From NCBI RefSeq assembly GCF_039534125.1, contig NZ_BAAAUV010000003.1, forward strand, positions 1 through 64,000: a DNA stretch of 64,000 nucleotides, read 5' to 3'. This stretch comes from Actinocorallia longicatena (lineage in GTDB: Bacteria > Actinomycetota > Actinomycetes > Streptosporangiales > Streptosporangiaceae). Positions 10,020 through 18,777 of this stretch are shown piece after piece. The position numbers and the translations under genes were made by a program. How positions within the stretch are numbered: the first letter of the stretch is position 1; each line of letters begins with the position of its first letter. Under the pieces are notes generated by a model. It was not told the origin of the DNA, ran no database searches, and saw nothing but the letters and a program-made list of their open reading frames with translations.

Positions 10020-13000
10020 TCACCTTCCCTGGTAGGCGAAGGCGGCCCACGCCCCCGCGTCGGTCAGCGGGGCCCGTCCGGCCTCCTTGAGGAGGTCGCC
10101 GAACAGGTCGTCGGGGAGGTCCCGATCGGGGTCGAGCATCCATCGCTGGGTGGCGCGCAGCGCGCGGGCCGGGTCGGGCTCCCCGGTGGCCAGCAGGTGG
10201 TGGAACCGGATCATGAAGAAGGCCGAGGCCAGGTCGTTGACGGGCCAGCGCGTCCCGACCACGCCCGCCGCGCCCGCGTTGAGGAAGGCGGTGGCGAGCG
10301 TCAGGGACTCGTCGTGGTCGTCGGCGGACAGGTCGGTGCCGCACGCCCCGATGACGACCAGCGGTCCGGACGTCACGGGGGCCGCGGTGCGGTCGAGCAG
10401 TTCGTGCATGGCCAGCTCGGAGCCGCCGCTGAGCTTCAGCACCGTGTCGATCGGCCGGGCCTTCGCCTGGGCGTGGCAGCTGAAATGGATCATCGACGCG
10501 GTCCGGATCAGGCGCTTGACGTCCCCGGGCGTGGGCGGCTCGTACTCGTCGAACGTCACCGCGCCGGGGTGGATCCGGCCGAGGCCCTCCTGCTCGACGG
10601 ACGACCAGAGGAGCCCGCTGTCGGGGACGCGCACCAGGGCCGCCTCCTCGCCCCAGGGCCGGGTGGTCCGGCCGGCCGCCTCGATGAGCTGCCGGGCCGA
10701 CGCCGCGTAGCTGAGCACCGCGTCGGCGCAGACGGGACGGTCGCGGCCCTCGACGGCGCGGGTCGCGGCGTGCCACGGGACCTGGCTGAGCTCGCCCACC
10801 GGGACGAGGACCAGCCGGGGATCGGTGAGTCCCCGGTCCTCCGCCCACTCCAGGACCGTCCGCATCGCCGCGGGCCACGCCCACCGGCGGACGTCCTCGA
10901 GCGCGGCCGTCCAGGTCCCGTCCGGTCCCGTCTCGTCCAGGCGGGACCGCTGGGCCCGGACGAACGCGGGGACGGGTCCGCTCTCCCCCACCGTGAGATC
11001 GGGGAGCCGGCGCAGGTGGATCTCGCCCCGGGCGTCCACGACGGCCGCCGCTCCGCCGCCGTCCGGGACGGGCAGCGCCTCGGCCCGGGCGTCGTCCCTG
11101 GGCAGCAGGTAGACCAGGGCGTCGATGCCGCGGGCGGTCAGGACCTTCCCGATGTCGGCCGGGCCGGTCCTCGACCAGAGCCGGTCCTCGACGAAGGTGG
11201 AGCGCAGCTCACGCCTGACCCGCTCGCGCAGATCGTCGGGGACGGGCGGGACGACGCCCTCGTCCAGGAGCGCCGAGAAGAGCGTCCCGGCGTCGACGTC
11301 GAGCCTCGGGATCGGCGCTCCGGCCCTCGCCCACTCCTCCGCCATGCCCTCCCTGCCCTCGTCGGCGAGGATCTGTGCCGTGTTCCGGTCGGCGGTCGCG
11401 GTGTAGAGGATGAGGGCCCGCCCCGCCTCCAGGGCCTCGACGACGCCCTCCTTGATCCCCGCCGCGAGCGCGTGCCGGGCGACGTCCGCGGCCTCCCCGA
11501 CCATCCGGGAGGCGATGGCGGCCGCCTGGCCGAGCGAGGACTGCGTCAGGACGGTCCACGCTCCCTCGTCGAGCATCGCCAGCCCGGCCTCGACCGAGCG
11601 GGCGCCGTCGCCGAGGTTGGCGTCGCCGCGCCGCCGGTGGAACTGGGCGAGCAGGGCGAGCACCGGGTAGCGGATCACCGCCAGGCCCGCGGCGGCGCAC
11701 TCGTCGGCGCAGCGGGTGAGGACGACGATGGCGTCGCTGAGATCGGCGCGGTCGCCGGTCAGCAGGGACCTCATGCCGAGTGCGCCGCCGTGCTGCAGGG
11801 ACGCGACCTGCCGGAGGAACCCCCCGTTGCCGGTCCGGTCGAAGCATCCGGCCGCCTCGACCGCCAGCCTGACGGCCTGGTCCAGGTCCGCGGGGCGGCG
11901 ATGAAGCCCGCCGAGCACCGCCGAGAGGTTCGACGCCCTCAGCAGCTCCATGCCGTGGAAGGGCTGGTCGGGATCGAGGTCTCCGGCGGCGTCCAGCGAG
12001 GCCCGGATCTGGTCGATCAGCGGTTGCAGGGACGCGGCCAGGTCCTCGCGGTCGAGCGTTCCCGCCTGGGCGAGCTCGGTGACCGCCCGGAGCGTCTCGA
12101 AGCCGTTGATGCCGCGCTCCGTCGAGCCGTCCGGGTCGGCGGCTCCGCCGGACAGCGCCTCGATGTAACGGTCGAAGTCCTCGGTCCTCAGCTGCATCCG
12201 GGGCATGCCGCCCACCTCGCCGAAGGCGCCCGCCAGCCCGTCGCCGCGCAGGCGCGGCGGCCGCTCCGGATTCAGCGTGTCGAGGGCCGTCCGGGCGAGG
12301 TTCGCGTACACCCCGCTGGCGGTGAGGTCGTCGATCCTGCCCTGGTTGAGATGGCGCATCGCCAGCAGCGCGGAGATGATCTCCAGGGTCTGGACGAGGA
12401 GGCCCTGGTCCTCGCCGCCGTTCCGGAGCGAGGCCTCCAGGGCCTCGATCGCCGTGTCGAGCTCGATCAGCTCCCCGGAGTTCTGGGCCCGGAAGTAGGA
12501 CATCAACGCGGTGACCAGGGGCAGCATCGTCCGGGTGACGACGTCGTCGGCCAGGCCCGCGCGCTCGGCGACCAGGGCCTCGATCCGGGCGGTGCGGGCC
12601 GGGGAGGAGTCGAAGCGCAGATGGCGCAGGGAGATCGCCATCAGGTGCGTCAGGGTGTCGAGCCTGCGCGGGTGCCGGGCGGGGAACTCGCGGAGCGCGG
12701 CCTCCAGACGTTCCAGCAGGGCCTCGCCGTCGCGGCGGGTCTCCGGGCCGTGCCTGGTGAGGCGCGCCGCCATGTCGAGGAGGGTGAGCAGGCCGGGGTG
12801 CAGCGGGTGGGCGGGACCGAGCGCGCGGGCGGCGTCCGTCAGATGGTCCAGCACGGTGACGAGCCGGGTCGGCCCGCCCGCGTCCAGGTCGAGGGCCGCG
12901 GCGACGCCCCGCACGATGTCCGCGATCGGATCGGCCGGGTCCGGGCTCGCCAGGCCGGCCGGGCCACCGGCGGCGGCGAGCCGGCCGATGACGGTGAGCC

Positions 13001-13604
13001 AGGCCGCGGGCGTCGCGAGATCGGCGGAGCGGACGTGCCGGAGGCGGGCCAGGGCCTCCGTGCCGTCGGCCGCGCCGGGCAGCAGCGCCGGATCCGCGAC
13101 CAGGGAGACGAGGGTCGCCTCGGACGGCATCAGGCTCCGCAGCCAGGCCGGGGCCGGGCCGAGGAGCAGGACGGCCGCCCGCAGGAAGTGGTCGAGTTCG
13201 ATCTCCTCCGCACCCGGCGGGGCCGCCGGGGGCCCGCCGAGGCACCCGAACGCCAGTGCCCGCGTCCTGGCCAGGAGCCTTCCGGCCGCCTCGTCGCCGG
13301 GGTCCTCCGCCAGGCCCGCCGCGAGGTCCTCGACCGCGACGGCCGCCTGGAGACGGGTGTCGGCGGTGACGCCGCCGGTCATGACGTCCCAGACCACCCG
13401 GCGGGCCAGCGCGGTGCCGAGCAGGAGCCGGAGCCCGGGATGGGCGGGCCTCAGGGCGAACGCCTCGCCGAGGTTCTCCGCGGCGAGGACGAGAAGGTGA
13501 CGTGCCGCCTCCGTGAGCGCGTCACCGGCCTGCGCCAGTAGTTCGGTCCCCTGCCCGAGCAGCCGTTCCGCGGCCTCTTCCGGATCCTCTCGGAGATCAT
13601 TCAT
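10020..13604 (-). CDS. CHAT-domain caspase-like protease with helical repeats
   Basis: An 1194-aa protein. The long N-terminal ~750 residues are Ala/Leu-rich helical, TPR-like repeats. The C-terminal ~350 residues form a CHAT domain with the catalytic His in HFSCHAQ (near residue 1040), the catalytic Cys in VIGACGTD (near 1087), then AGAAGVVGTRWPVND. CHAT proteases are cysteine peptidases that act as effectors or processing enzymes in bacterial conflict systems, with the repeats sensing a trigger. This is the first gene of the nine-gene operon. ATG at 13604 is preferred to a TTG one codon earlier. The upstream ~130 bp is visibly AT-richer and carries short GATC-containing repeats. Confidence 0.88.
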   Translation of the reverse strand: MNDLREDPEEAAERLLGQGTELLAQAGDALTEAARHLLVLAAENLGEAFALRPAHPGLRLLLGTALARRVVWDVMTGGVTADTRLQAAVAVEDLAAGLAEDPGDEAAGRLLARTRALAFGCLGGPPAAPPGAEEIELDHFLRAAVLLLGPAPAWLRSLMPSEATLVSLVADPALLPGAADGTEALARLRHVRSADLATPAAWLTVIGRLAAAGGPAGLASPDPADPIADIVRGVAAALDLDAGGPTRLVTVLDHLTDAARALGPAHPLHPGLLTLLDMAARLTRHGPETRRDGEALLERLEAALREFPARHPRRLDTLTHLMAISLRHLRFDSSPARTARIEALVAERAGLADDVVTRTMLPLVTALMSYFRAQNSGELIELDTAIEALEASLRNGGEDQGLLVQTLEIISALLAMRHLNQGRIDDLTASGVYANLARTALDTLNPERPPRLRGDGLAGAFGEVGGMPRMQLRTEDFDRYIEALSGGAADPDGSTERGINGFETLRAVTELAQAGTLDREDLAASLQPLIDQIRASLDAAGDLDPDQPFHGMELLRASNLSAVLGGLHRRPADLDQAVRLAVEAAGCFDRTGNGGFLRQVASLQHGGALGMRSLLTGDRADLSDAIVVLTRCADECAAAGLAVIRYPVLALLAQFHRRRGDANLGDGARSVEAGLAMLDEGAWTVLTQSSLGQAAAIASRMVGEAADVARHALAAGIKEGVVEALEAGRALILYTATADRNTAQILADEGREGMAEEWARAGAPIPRLDVDAGTLFSALLDEGVVPPVPDDLRERVRRELRSTFVEDRLWSRTGPADIGKVLTARGIDALVYLLPRDDARAEALPVPDGGGAAAVVDARGEIHLRRLPDLTVGESGPVPAFVRAQRSRLDETGPDGTWTAALEDVRRWAWPAAMRTVLEWAEDRGLTDPRLVLVPVGELSQVPWHAATRAVEGRDRPVCADAVLSYAASARQLIEAAGRTTRPWGEEAALVRVPDSGLLWSSVEQEGLGRIHPGAVTFDEYEPPTPGDVKRLIRTASMIHFSCHAQAKARPIDTVLKLSGGSELAMHELLDRTAAPVTSGPLVVIGACGTDLSADDHDESLTLATAFLNAGAAGVVGTRWPVNDLASAFFMIRFHHLLATGEPDPARALRATQRWMLDPDRDLPDDLFGDLLKEAGRAPLTDAGAWAAFAYQGR

Positions 13605-13629
13605 CAATGATCTTCAAGTGCATGATCTT
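13595..13629. promoter_or_regulatory. Candidate operator overlapping the operon start
   Basis: An inverted repeat GATCAT (13595-13600), 6-bp spacer, ATGATC (13607-13612) flanks the ATG of the CHAT gene. The octamer ATGATCTT occurs at 13607-13614 and again at 13622-13629, a 15-bp period. It lies in the AT-richer leader of the nine-gene conflict operon. A regulator binding here would block initiation of the whole operon. No known motif is recognised. Confidence 0.3.
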
Positions 13630-13735
13630 TCATGTCTTTCCGCTGATGGATTCCCCGTACCGTGCGCGGAGATGTTAATTCCGGATCATCCGGCCCTGCC
13701 ACGGCTTTCCGCTTTTTGTCACCGATTCATGCCAT

Positions 13736-14503
13736 TCACGTGACCTCAGTGGATCGGGCCCAGATTTCGGCGAACTGTTTGACCCAGTAGCGATACCAAT
13801 GTCCGCTCTCACCGGGTGTCAGGGTCAGATGCATTCGCGCGGAACTGCTGTCGTTGGCGACCCCGTGCAGTTCGACCACGACGGTCCCGTCCTCCTCGGG
13901 GTCGATCGCCACGAGGCTGAAGCCGGGGCTGTAGTCCATGACCCGGCACGACAGCTCGCCCGGCAGGTCCCAGCTCCGCATCAGCCGCAGCCGGGACAGC
14001 GCCGTGTCGAGCGCGGCGGGCAGCGGCTCGATCGAGTGCTCCCCGGTGAGCTGCTCGGCGGCGATCCGCACGGCCTCCGTCGCGGACGGGTTCAGCACCA
14101 CGCAGCGCACGGACGCACCGGGGTCCGCCAGCACCGACCGCAGCAGGGTGCAGTGCTCGGGGCTCAGGAAGTTCTTCCCCGCGGGCGCCAGGACCCAGAC
14201 CTCCCTGGCCCGGGCCAGCCGCGGCGCCAGCGGGTTTTCGGCGAAGATCTTCCGATCGGCGAGGACCGATCCGGCCGCCCCTCCCCGGACGGCCGGATCG
14301 GTGCTCCGGTACACGAGCAGGGAGAGCGCGGCCAGGCAGACCGACCAGCGCAGACCCGGCGTGAGCACATCCCCGAAAACGGATAGCCCCGCCATACCGG
14401 CGGTCAGGACCGAAACCGCGTAAGCCTCCAAGTGCCGCTGTGCACGAAAATCTCCACTTATCCGGCGAAATGTGCTACGCACGATACTGGCCTCCGCTGA
14501 CAT
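13736..14503 (-). CDS. Two-helix membrane protein with PLD-like soluble domain
   Basis: A 255-aa protein. Two hydrophobic segments (about 26-44 and 50-66) form a membrane hairpin. The soluble part that follows contains REVWVLAPAGKNFLSPEHC, then LRSVLADPGASVRCVVLNP, a pattern reminiscent of degenerate phospholipase-D-like (DUF5919-type) domains. No HxK motif is seen, so catalysis is unlikely. It stands alone, divergent from the macro-domain gene and downstream of no obvious partner. Given the conflict-gene surroundings it could be a membrane sensor or pore-type effector, but this is conjecture. Confidence 0.55.
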   Translation of the reverse strand: MSAEASIVRSTFRRISGDFRAQRHLEAYAVSVLTAGMAGLSVFGDVLTPGLRWSVCLAALSLLVYRSTDPAVRGGAAGSVLADRKIFAENPLAPRLARAREVWVLAPAGKNFLSPEHCTLLRSVLADPGASVRCVVLNPSATEAVRIAAEQLTGEHSIEPLPAALDTALSRLRLMRSWDLPGELSCRVMDYSPGFSLVAIDPEEDGTVVVELHGVANDSSSARMHLTLTPGESGHWYRYWVKQFAEIWARSTEVT

Positions 14504-14578
14504 ATTCCCGCCGCGCGCCTCGTCCCGAAAATGGCAGAATGCTGCCAGAAGACGGACAGAAAGCGGCAGTGATCACTC

Positions 14579-15523
14579 ATGGCGGACAGCGATGGCTTGT
14601 ACCAGGAGCTCCGCGCCCTCAGCCGGGGCCGCGGCGTCCCCGGCAGTGATCTGCCGAGCCGGCTGGGCCCCTGGATCCCCGGCGACCGGCTCCAGATCGA
14701 GACCGAGCTCCGCCGCCGGATCGAGCTCCTCGCCCCCGACCTCGCCCTCGTCGCCCTGGCCTCACTCGGCCTGCATCCGGAGATCGCCGACCGGTTCCTC
14801 GCGGGCCGTCTCACCGCCCTGTCGGCCCGGCTCGGCCGCGACGACCGCACGGTCCGCCGCGCCATCGACCAGGCCTTCCGGCTGATCGCCGCCCGGCCGG
14901 CACCGGAGATCCGCGGCGGCGGCGTGACGCTCGAGGTCTGCCCGATCGAGCTCCTCACCGACGTGGACGTGCTCGTCTGCTCCGGCAACACCTACGTGGA
15001 GCTCGCGCAGAGCTACAAGTCCTCGGTCGCGGCCGCCCTGCGCCGGGCCGCAGCGGGCAAGGGCCCGGCCGGCGAGATCGTCGACGACGTCCTGGCCCGT
15101 GAGCTGTCCGCCTGGACCGCCGAGCACAGCCGCCCCGGCCTCCAGGTCGCCCCCGGCACCGTCATCCCCCTGGACCCCGGGGCCCTCCGCTCACGCGGCG
15201 TCCACCGCGTCTATTACGTCGCCATGGCCGTCGCCGTGCCGGGCTCGAACGACTACTCGCCGGCCCCCGAGTCGGTCGCCCACGCCGTCTCCGCCGTCCT
15301 GGAGACCGCCAGGGCCGACCCCGCGGTCCGCTCCGTCGCCCTCCCCTTCCTCGGCGCCGGCCGCTGCGGCCTCCCCGTCGAGACCAGCGCCCTGTGGACC
15401 AGGACGGCCCTCGAGAAGGACTTCTCCCGCGGCACCCCCCTCCGCGTCCACCTCGTCACCCGCCGCCCGTCCTACGCCCCCGTCCTCACTCCCCTCCTGA
15501 ACTCCCTCCCGTCCTTCCGCTGA
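14579..15523 (+). CDS. Macro-domain-like protein (ADP-ribose binding, putative)
   Basis: A 314-aa protein. The N-terminal ~115 residues are helical and charged. The C-terminal ~200 residues look like a macro domain: DVLVCSGNTYVELAQ followed by SSVAAALRRAAA, VAPGTVIPLDPGALRSRGV, VHRVYYVAMAV and SVALPFLGAGRCGLP. Macro domains bind ADP-ribose or remove it from proteins. A macro protein about 7 kb from a RES NAD+ phosphorylase-type gene suggests linked NAD+/ADP-ribose chemistry. It ends 38 bp inside the convergent HExxH gene, with no terminator between them. The motif is divergent, so catalytic competence is uncertain. Confidence 0.6.
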   Translation: MADSDGLYQELRALSRGRGVPGSDLPSRLGPWIPGDRLQIETELRRRIELLAPDLALVALASLGLHPEIADRFLAGRLTALSARLGRDDRTVRRAIDQAFRLIAARPAPEIRGGGVTLEVCPIELLTDVDVLVCSGNTYVELAQSYKSSVAAALRRAAAGKGPAGEIVDDVLARELSAWTAEHSRPGLQVAPGTVIPLDPGALRSRGVHRVYYVAMAVAVPGSNDYSPAPESVAHAVSAVLETARADPAVRSVALPFLGAGRCGLPVETSALWTRTALEKDFSRGTPLRVHLVTRRPSYAPVLTPLLNSLPSFR

Positions 15524-16700
15524 CCGCCTCCCGGTGGGCGTCGAGCTCCTCGACGGCGCGTCCCTCGACGGCCCGGGCCACGGGAACGGCCAGCAGAGGA
15601 GCGAGCGAGAAGCGCATCCCGTCCACGAAGCGCAGGCCGTGGCCGGTGAGGGAACCGCTACCGGTGATCACCTCGAGGGTGCGGGCGACCGCGAGACGCC
15701 AGCGGGCGAACTGGTGGGCGGCCTCGGGAACGGCCGCCAGATGCCGCGCCCAGAACCCGGTGACCGCGAGGAAGGCGTAGGCCCCCTGCAGCAGCCCGCT
15801 GAGCGGCCGCGGGTCGGGCCGCCACGGCGCGTGGTACAGCGCACCGTCGTCGGCGTCGATCAGCGGCAGGAGATCGATGAGCGCACAGAGCTTAAGGTGC
15901 TGGGTCTCATGGACGAACGTGAGCGCGAACGTCAGCGGATCACCGGGCAGCGACAGGGCCAGGGCGCCGAACGACTCGCCGGACGTCGCGGCGACCTGAA
16001 CACCGGAACCGGTCTCCAGAGGCACCACCGAGCGCAGTCCCGCGGCGGTCTCGGCGGCCGCGGCCGGGTGCTCGCGCGCCAGGAGCGTCCAGGCGTCGGC
16101 GAACCGGCGCCGCCAGCGCCCGTGGTCGGCGGGCGAGAGCCGCGCCGCCAGCGGAAGGTCGCCGGGGAAGCGGAACGGATCGAGGTCCTCCACGGACACG
16201 GTCAGGCCCGGCACGTCCAGCGTGCGCAGGGGGGTCCAGCCGGGACCGCCGATCCGGACGGCGGGTCCCGTGTCCGGAGTGATCGTCCGGTCCGCCGCCG
16301 AGACGACGGCCCTGGTCGCCCCGGGAAGGCTCGCCCGGCCGAGCGAGGGCAGGCTGAGCGCGGACCCGGTGACGGCCGTCTCGACCTCGGCGCGGAGCCC
16401 CGCCCGGAGCGCCGCCGCGGCCCCGACGGGAGCCAGCGCCTGACGGTCTCCGCGCCGCATCACGTGCAGGAGCCGGGCGCCGACGGCCGGATGGCGCAGA
16501 ACGGCGTCGACGGCCTCGGGCGAGCGCCGGTGCGCGGAGGCGAGCACACCGCCGCGGTCCGCGTCGAGCGCGCGCAGCAGGAGCAGGGTCTTGCTGTACT
16601 GCGCGGCCGCCAGCAGCCGGACGGCCTCGGCGCCTCCCCCGCCGTGGGACAGCGCCGCGAAGACGCCCGGCGGGATCCTGTGACGGGTCGGTTCAGGCAT
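15486..16700 (-). CDS. HExxH-motif peptide-modification protein (FxsB-associated)
   Basis: A 404-aa protein. The metal-binding motif HETQH lies at 264-268, inside LTFVHETQHLKLCALIDLLP. The start region (HRIPPGVFAALSHGGGG, then LLAAAQYSKTLLLLRAL) is typical of the HEXXH family encoded beside FxsB radical SAM enzymes. Related proteins are iron/2-oxoglutarate-dependent peptide beta-hydroxylases, so it probably hydroxylates a residue of the FxsA peptide. Its ATG lies 8 bp inside the end of fxsB, giving tight coupling. The 3' end overlaps the convergent macro-domain gene. Family assignment is good; reaction and site are inferred. Confidence 0.83.
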   Translation of the reverse strand: MPEPTRHRIPPGVFAALSHGGGGAEAVRLLAAAQYSKTLLLLRALDADRGGVLASAHRRSPEAVDAVLRHPAVGARLLHVMRRGDRQALAPVGAAAALRAGLRAEVETAVTGSALSLPSLGRASLPGATRAVVSAADRTITPDTGPAVRIGGPGWTPLRTLDVPGLTVSVEDLDPFRFPGDLPLAARLSPADHGRWRRRFADAWTLLAREHPAAAAETAAGLRSVVPLETGSGVQVAATSGESFGALALSLPGDPLTFALTFVHETQHLKLCALIDLLPLIDADDGALYHAPWRPDPRPLSGLLQGAYAFLAVTGFWARHLAAVPEAAHQFARWRLAVARTLEVITGSGSLTGHGLRFVDGMRFSLAPLLAVPVARAVEGRAVEELDAHREAVSGRTGGSSGGE

Positions 16701-17865
16701 GGCTTCCGATCCGGGTGAGGTCGTCGGTGAGGCGGCCGCGCACGGACGTGATGAGCGCGTACAGGTCGTCGCAGTAGACCGAGGGGTTGGCGAAGCCGCT
16801 GCCGGCCCGGTAGCGGTGGGCGTAGAGGCCGCCGCCGCAGACCCGGACGACCGGACAGGCTCGGCACTGCTCGCACAGGGCTCCGAGGCCGGTCTGCCGG
16901 GCCCTGACCGAGGGCAGCGGCAGGGCCGCGTCGAACGGATCGGTGGCGACGTGCAGGCCGGTGCCGGACGCTCCCTGGAACGCGATCTTCAGGATGTCCG
17001 ACTGCTCGATCGAGCCGTCGGTCTCCACCACCGCGACGGCGACGGGGGCCAGCCCGAGCCCCTCGGTGCTGGTGCGCCCGCCGAGCAGCAGATGCAGCAG
17101 ATCGCGGAACATCCTGACCTCGGTCACGGGCCGGGTGCGCCAGGCGTCGAAGGCCCTGAGCAGCCAGGCGGCGTAGGGCGTCCCGGCCGAGGGGAGCCCG
17201 GGAGGAGGAGCGCTCCAGGTGCCGTGCGGGAGGAGGAAGTCGATCTCGGGCGGATCGTGGGCGAGCAGGGCCTCGTAGACGGCGACGGGGTCGTTGCGCA
17301 GGTCGACGGTGCAGAGCAGCCCGCCGAAGAGGCGCCGGTGGCGGCCGTTGAGCAGGGCGATCCCCTCGGCGACCCGGGCGTGGCTGCCCCGCCCGTCGGC
17401 GTGCCGCCGGAGCCGGTCGTGCGCGGCGGCGTCCCCGTCCAGGCTCACCCCGATCCTGACGTCCAGGTCGTCGAGGGTGTCCAGGAGCGGCCCGGTGAGG
17501 AGGGTCCCGTTGGTCTGGAGGTGGAAGGAGACGGGCGCGCCGGCGTTCTCGCGCACGGATCTCACCACCTCGGCGATCCGCTCGCCCCCCGCGAGCAGCG
17601 GTTCGCCGCCGTGGAGGATCACCCGGACGCCCGTGAGACCGTGGGCGGCGATGTGCTCGCCGATGCGGGCGGCCGTCGCCGCGACGGTCCGCGGGGACAT
17701 GACCCGGGGCTGATCCCGCCATCCCTGGTCCGCGGCGGTGTACATGTAGCAGTGGCTACAGGCCAGATCGCACCGGCTGTGTATCTTCAGGACGAATTGC
17801 CGGAACGGCACAGGGCGCCACTCCGCTTCCGCCGAGCCGGCGTCGCGCACGATTGTCGCCTCCAT
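16693..17865 (-). CDS. fxsB: FxsB-type radical SAM/SPASM peptide maturase
   Basis: A 390-aa protein. The [4Fe-4S]-SAM motif C32-x3-C36-x2-C39 lies in HSRCDLACSHCYMYTAADQG, the characteristic FxsB form. SAM-site strands follow (VILHGGEPLLAGG, LQTNGTLL, GVSLDGDAAAHDRLRRH). A C-terminal SPASM-like cysteine cluster (LCEQCRACPVVRVCGGG and a later SVYC) would hold further Fe-S clusters. FxsB enzymes install three-residue cyclophane crosslinks in C-terminal F-x-S motifs of FxsA peptides. The start at 17865 is the first Met before the conserved core, with AGGAG 13 bp upstream; the longer open frame is spurious. Its likely precursor lies at 26483-26647. Confidence 0.92.
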   Translation of the reverse strand: MEATIVRDAGSAEAEWRPVPFRQFVLKIHSRCDLACSHCYMYTAADQGWRDQPRVMSPRTVAATAARIGEHIAAHGLTGVRVILHGGEPLLAGGERIAEVVRSVRENAGAPVSFHLQTNGTLLTGPLLDTLDDLDVRIGVSLDGDAAAHDRLRRHADGRGSHARVAEGIALLNGRHRRLFGGLLCTVDLRNDPVAVYEALLAHDPPEIDFLLPHGTWSAPPPGLPSAGTPYAAWLLRAFDAWRTRPVTEVRMFRDLLHLLLGGRTSTEGLGLAPVAVAVVETDGSIEQSDILKIAFQGASGTGLHVATDPFDAALPLPSVRARQTGLGALCEQCRACPVVRVCGGGLYAHRYRAGSGFANPSVYCDDLYALITSVRGRLTDDLTRIGSHA

Positions 17866-17967
17866 GGGCTTGGTCGCTCTCCTGTCTACCACTGAGATGC
17901 GGAACCTCTGGGGGGATTCTCGCGTCATACGAACGGCTGGTGGATCCCGTCCGAAGGGATTGTCGTC

Positions 17968-18777
17968 ATGCGCTATTTGGTGCCATTGTTCGCCTTCTGG
18001 GCGGTTCTTCTTGTTTCTCCGCCCGTTTCCGCGGACCAGGCGGGCGACGATCGCGGTGTCGCCTACTGCCTGGTGAAATCGCACCGGGCGGCGCTCGCCC
18101 AGACCGCCGTCGGCCTCGGCCTCGCGTCCTCCTCCACGGCGGACAGCGTCGTGGTCGACGGCACCCTCGTCAGCCTCGAGCGGTGGCGCGAGGAACACGA
18201 CGAGGACTTCGAGCGGGCCTGCGCGGCGATCGCCCCGAAACCATCGGGCGACGCGCTCCCGCCGCTGGTGGCGTTCCTCATCCCGGCGCTGCTGGGCTAT
18301 CTCGCCGCCGAGCTTCCCCGGATGCGCGACCGGGGGCGGGCCGAGGCCGCCCAGCTCCGCGCCGCGTCGGCCGCGTTCCGCAAGGCGGCCGCCGGCTACC
18401 TGGACGAGCGCGGGAAACGGACGCACCGCCCGGAGACCGGCCCCCTCGACGCGGCGCGCGACCAGCTCCTCGCACAGCTCAACCTCGCCAGGGAGCGGCG
18501 GAGGCGGTGGAGATGGCCCGCCCCGCTCGCGGAAGACCTGATTTCCGGAAGTTTCGGGTACAGCCTGGCCACCGGGTGGGAAGATCCTGCGAGGGGCGGC
18601 GGCGGGGACCGCCTGACGGAGACGCGCGAGGCCATCGGGGACTTCAGCAGGCGGGTCGAGCGGCTGGCGATCGCTCTGGAACGTCCGGTGCGTTCCCTGC
18701 CGCGCATGCTGTTCACCAGTCCGCCCAGTGTCCGCACAGGAGAGGCGAGTGGCTCTGGAACTGTTCACCCCGCATGA
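17968..18777 (+). CDS. Membrane-anchored protein of unknown function
   Basis: A 269-aa protein, ATG at 17968 with AAGGGA 8 bp upstream. The N-terminus looks like a signal peptide (MRYLVPLFAFWAVLLVSPPV, then SA). A second hydrophobic helix lies near 100-118 (LPPLVAFLIPALLGYLAAEL), followed by a long charged, probably coiled-coil cytoplasmic part rich in Arg and Glu. No family was recognised. It is the first gene of a three-gene operon with two P-loop NTPases and overlaps the next gene by 29 bp. It may anchor the NTPases at the membrane (inference). Confidence 0.6.
   Translation: MRYLVPLFAFWAVLLVSPPVSADQAGDDRGVAYCLVKSHRAALAQTAVGLGLASSSTADSVVVDGTLVSLERWREEHDEDFERACAAIAPKPSGDALPPLVAFLIPALLGYLAAELPRMRDRGRAEAAQLRAASAAFRKAAAGYLDERGKRTHRPETGPLDAARDQLLAQLNLARERRRRWRWPAPLAEDLISGSFGYSLATGWEDPARGGGGDRLTETREAIGDFSRRVERLAIALERPVRSLPRMLFTSPPSVRTGEASGSGTVHPA

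Noticed and set aside
9975..13541. An 1188-codon plus-strand open frame opposite the CHAT gene
   Set aside because: Shadow of the CHAT/helical-repeat gene; no recognisable domain.
17866..18768. N-terminal extension of the FxsB frame to 691 residues
   Set aside because: The extension overlaps the divergent membrane-protein gene, is low-complexity and is not part of the FxsB family; Met at 17865 fits.
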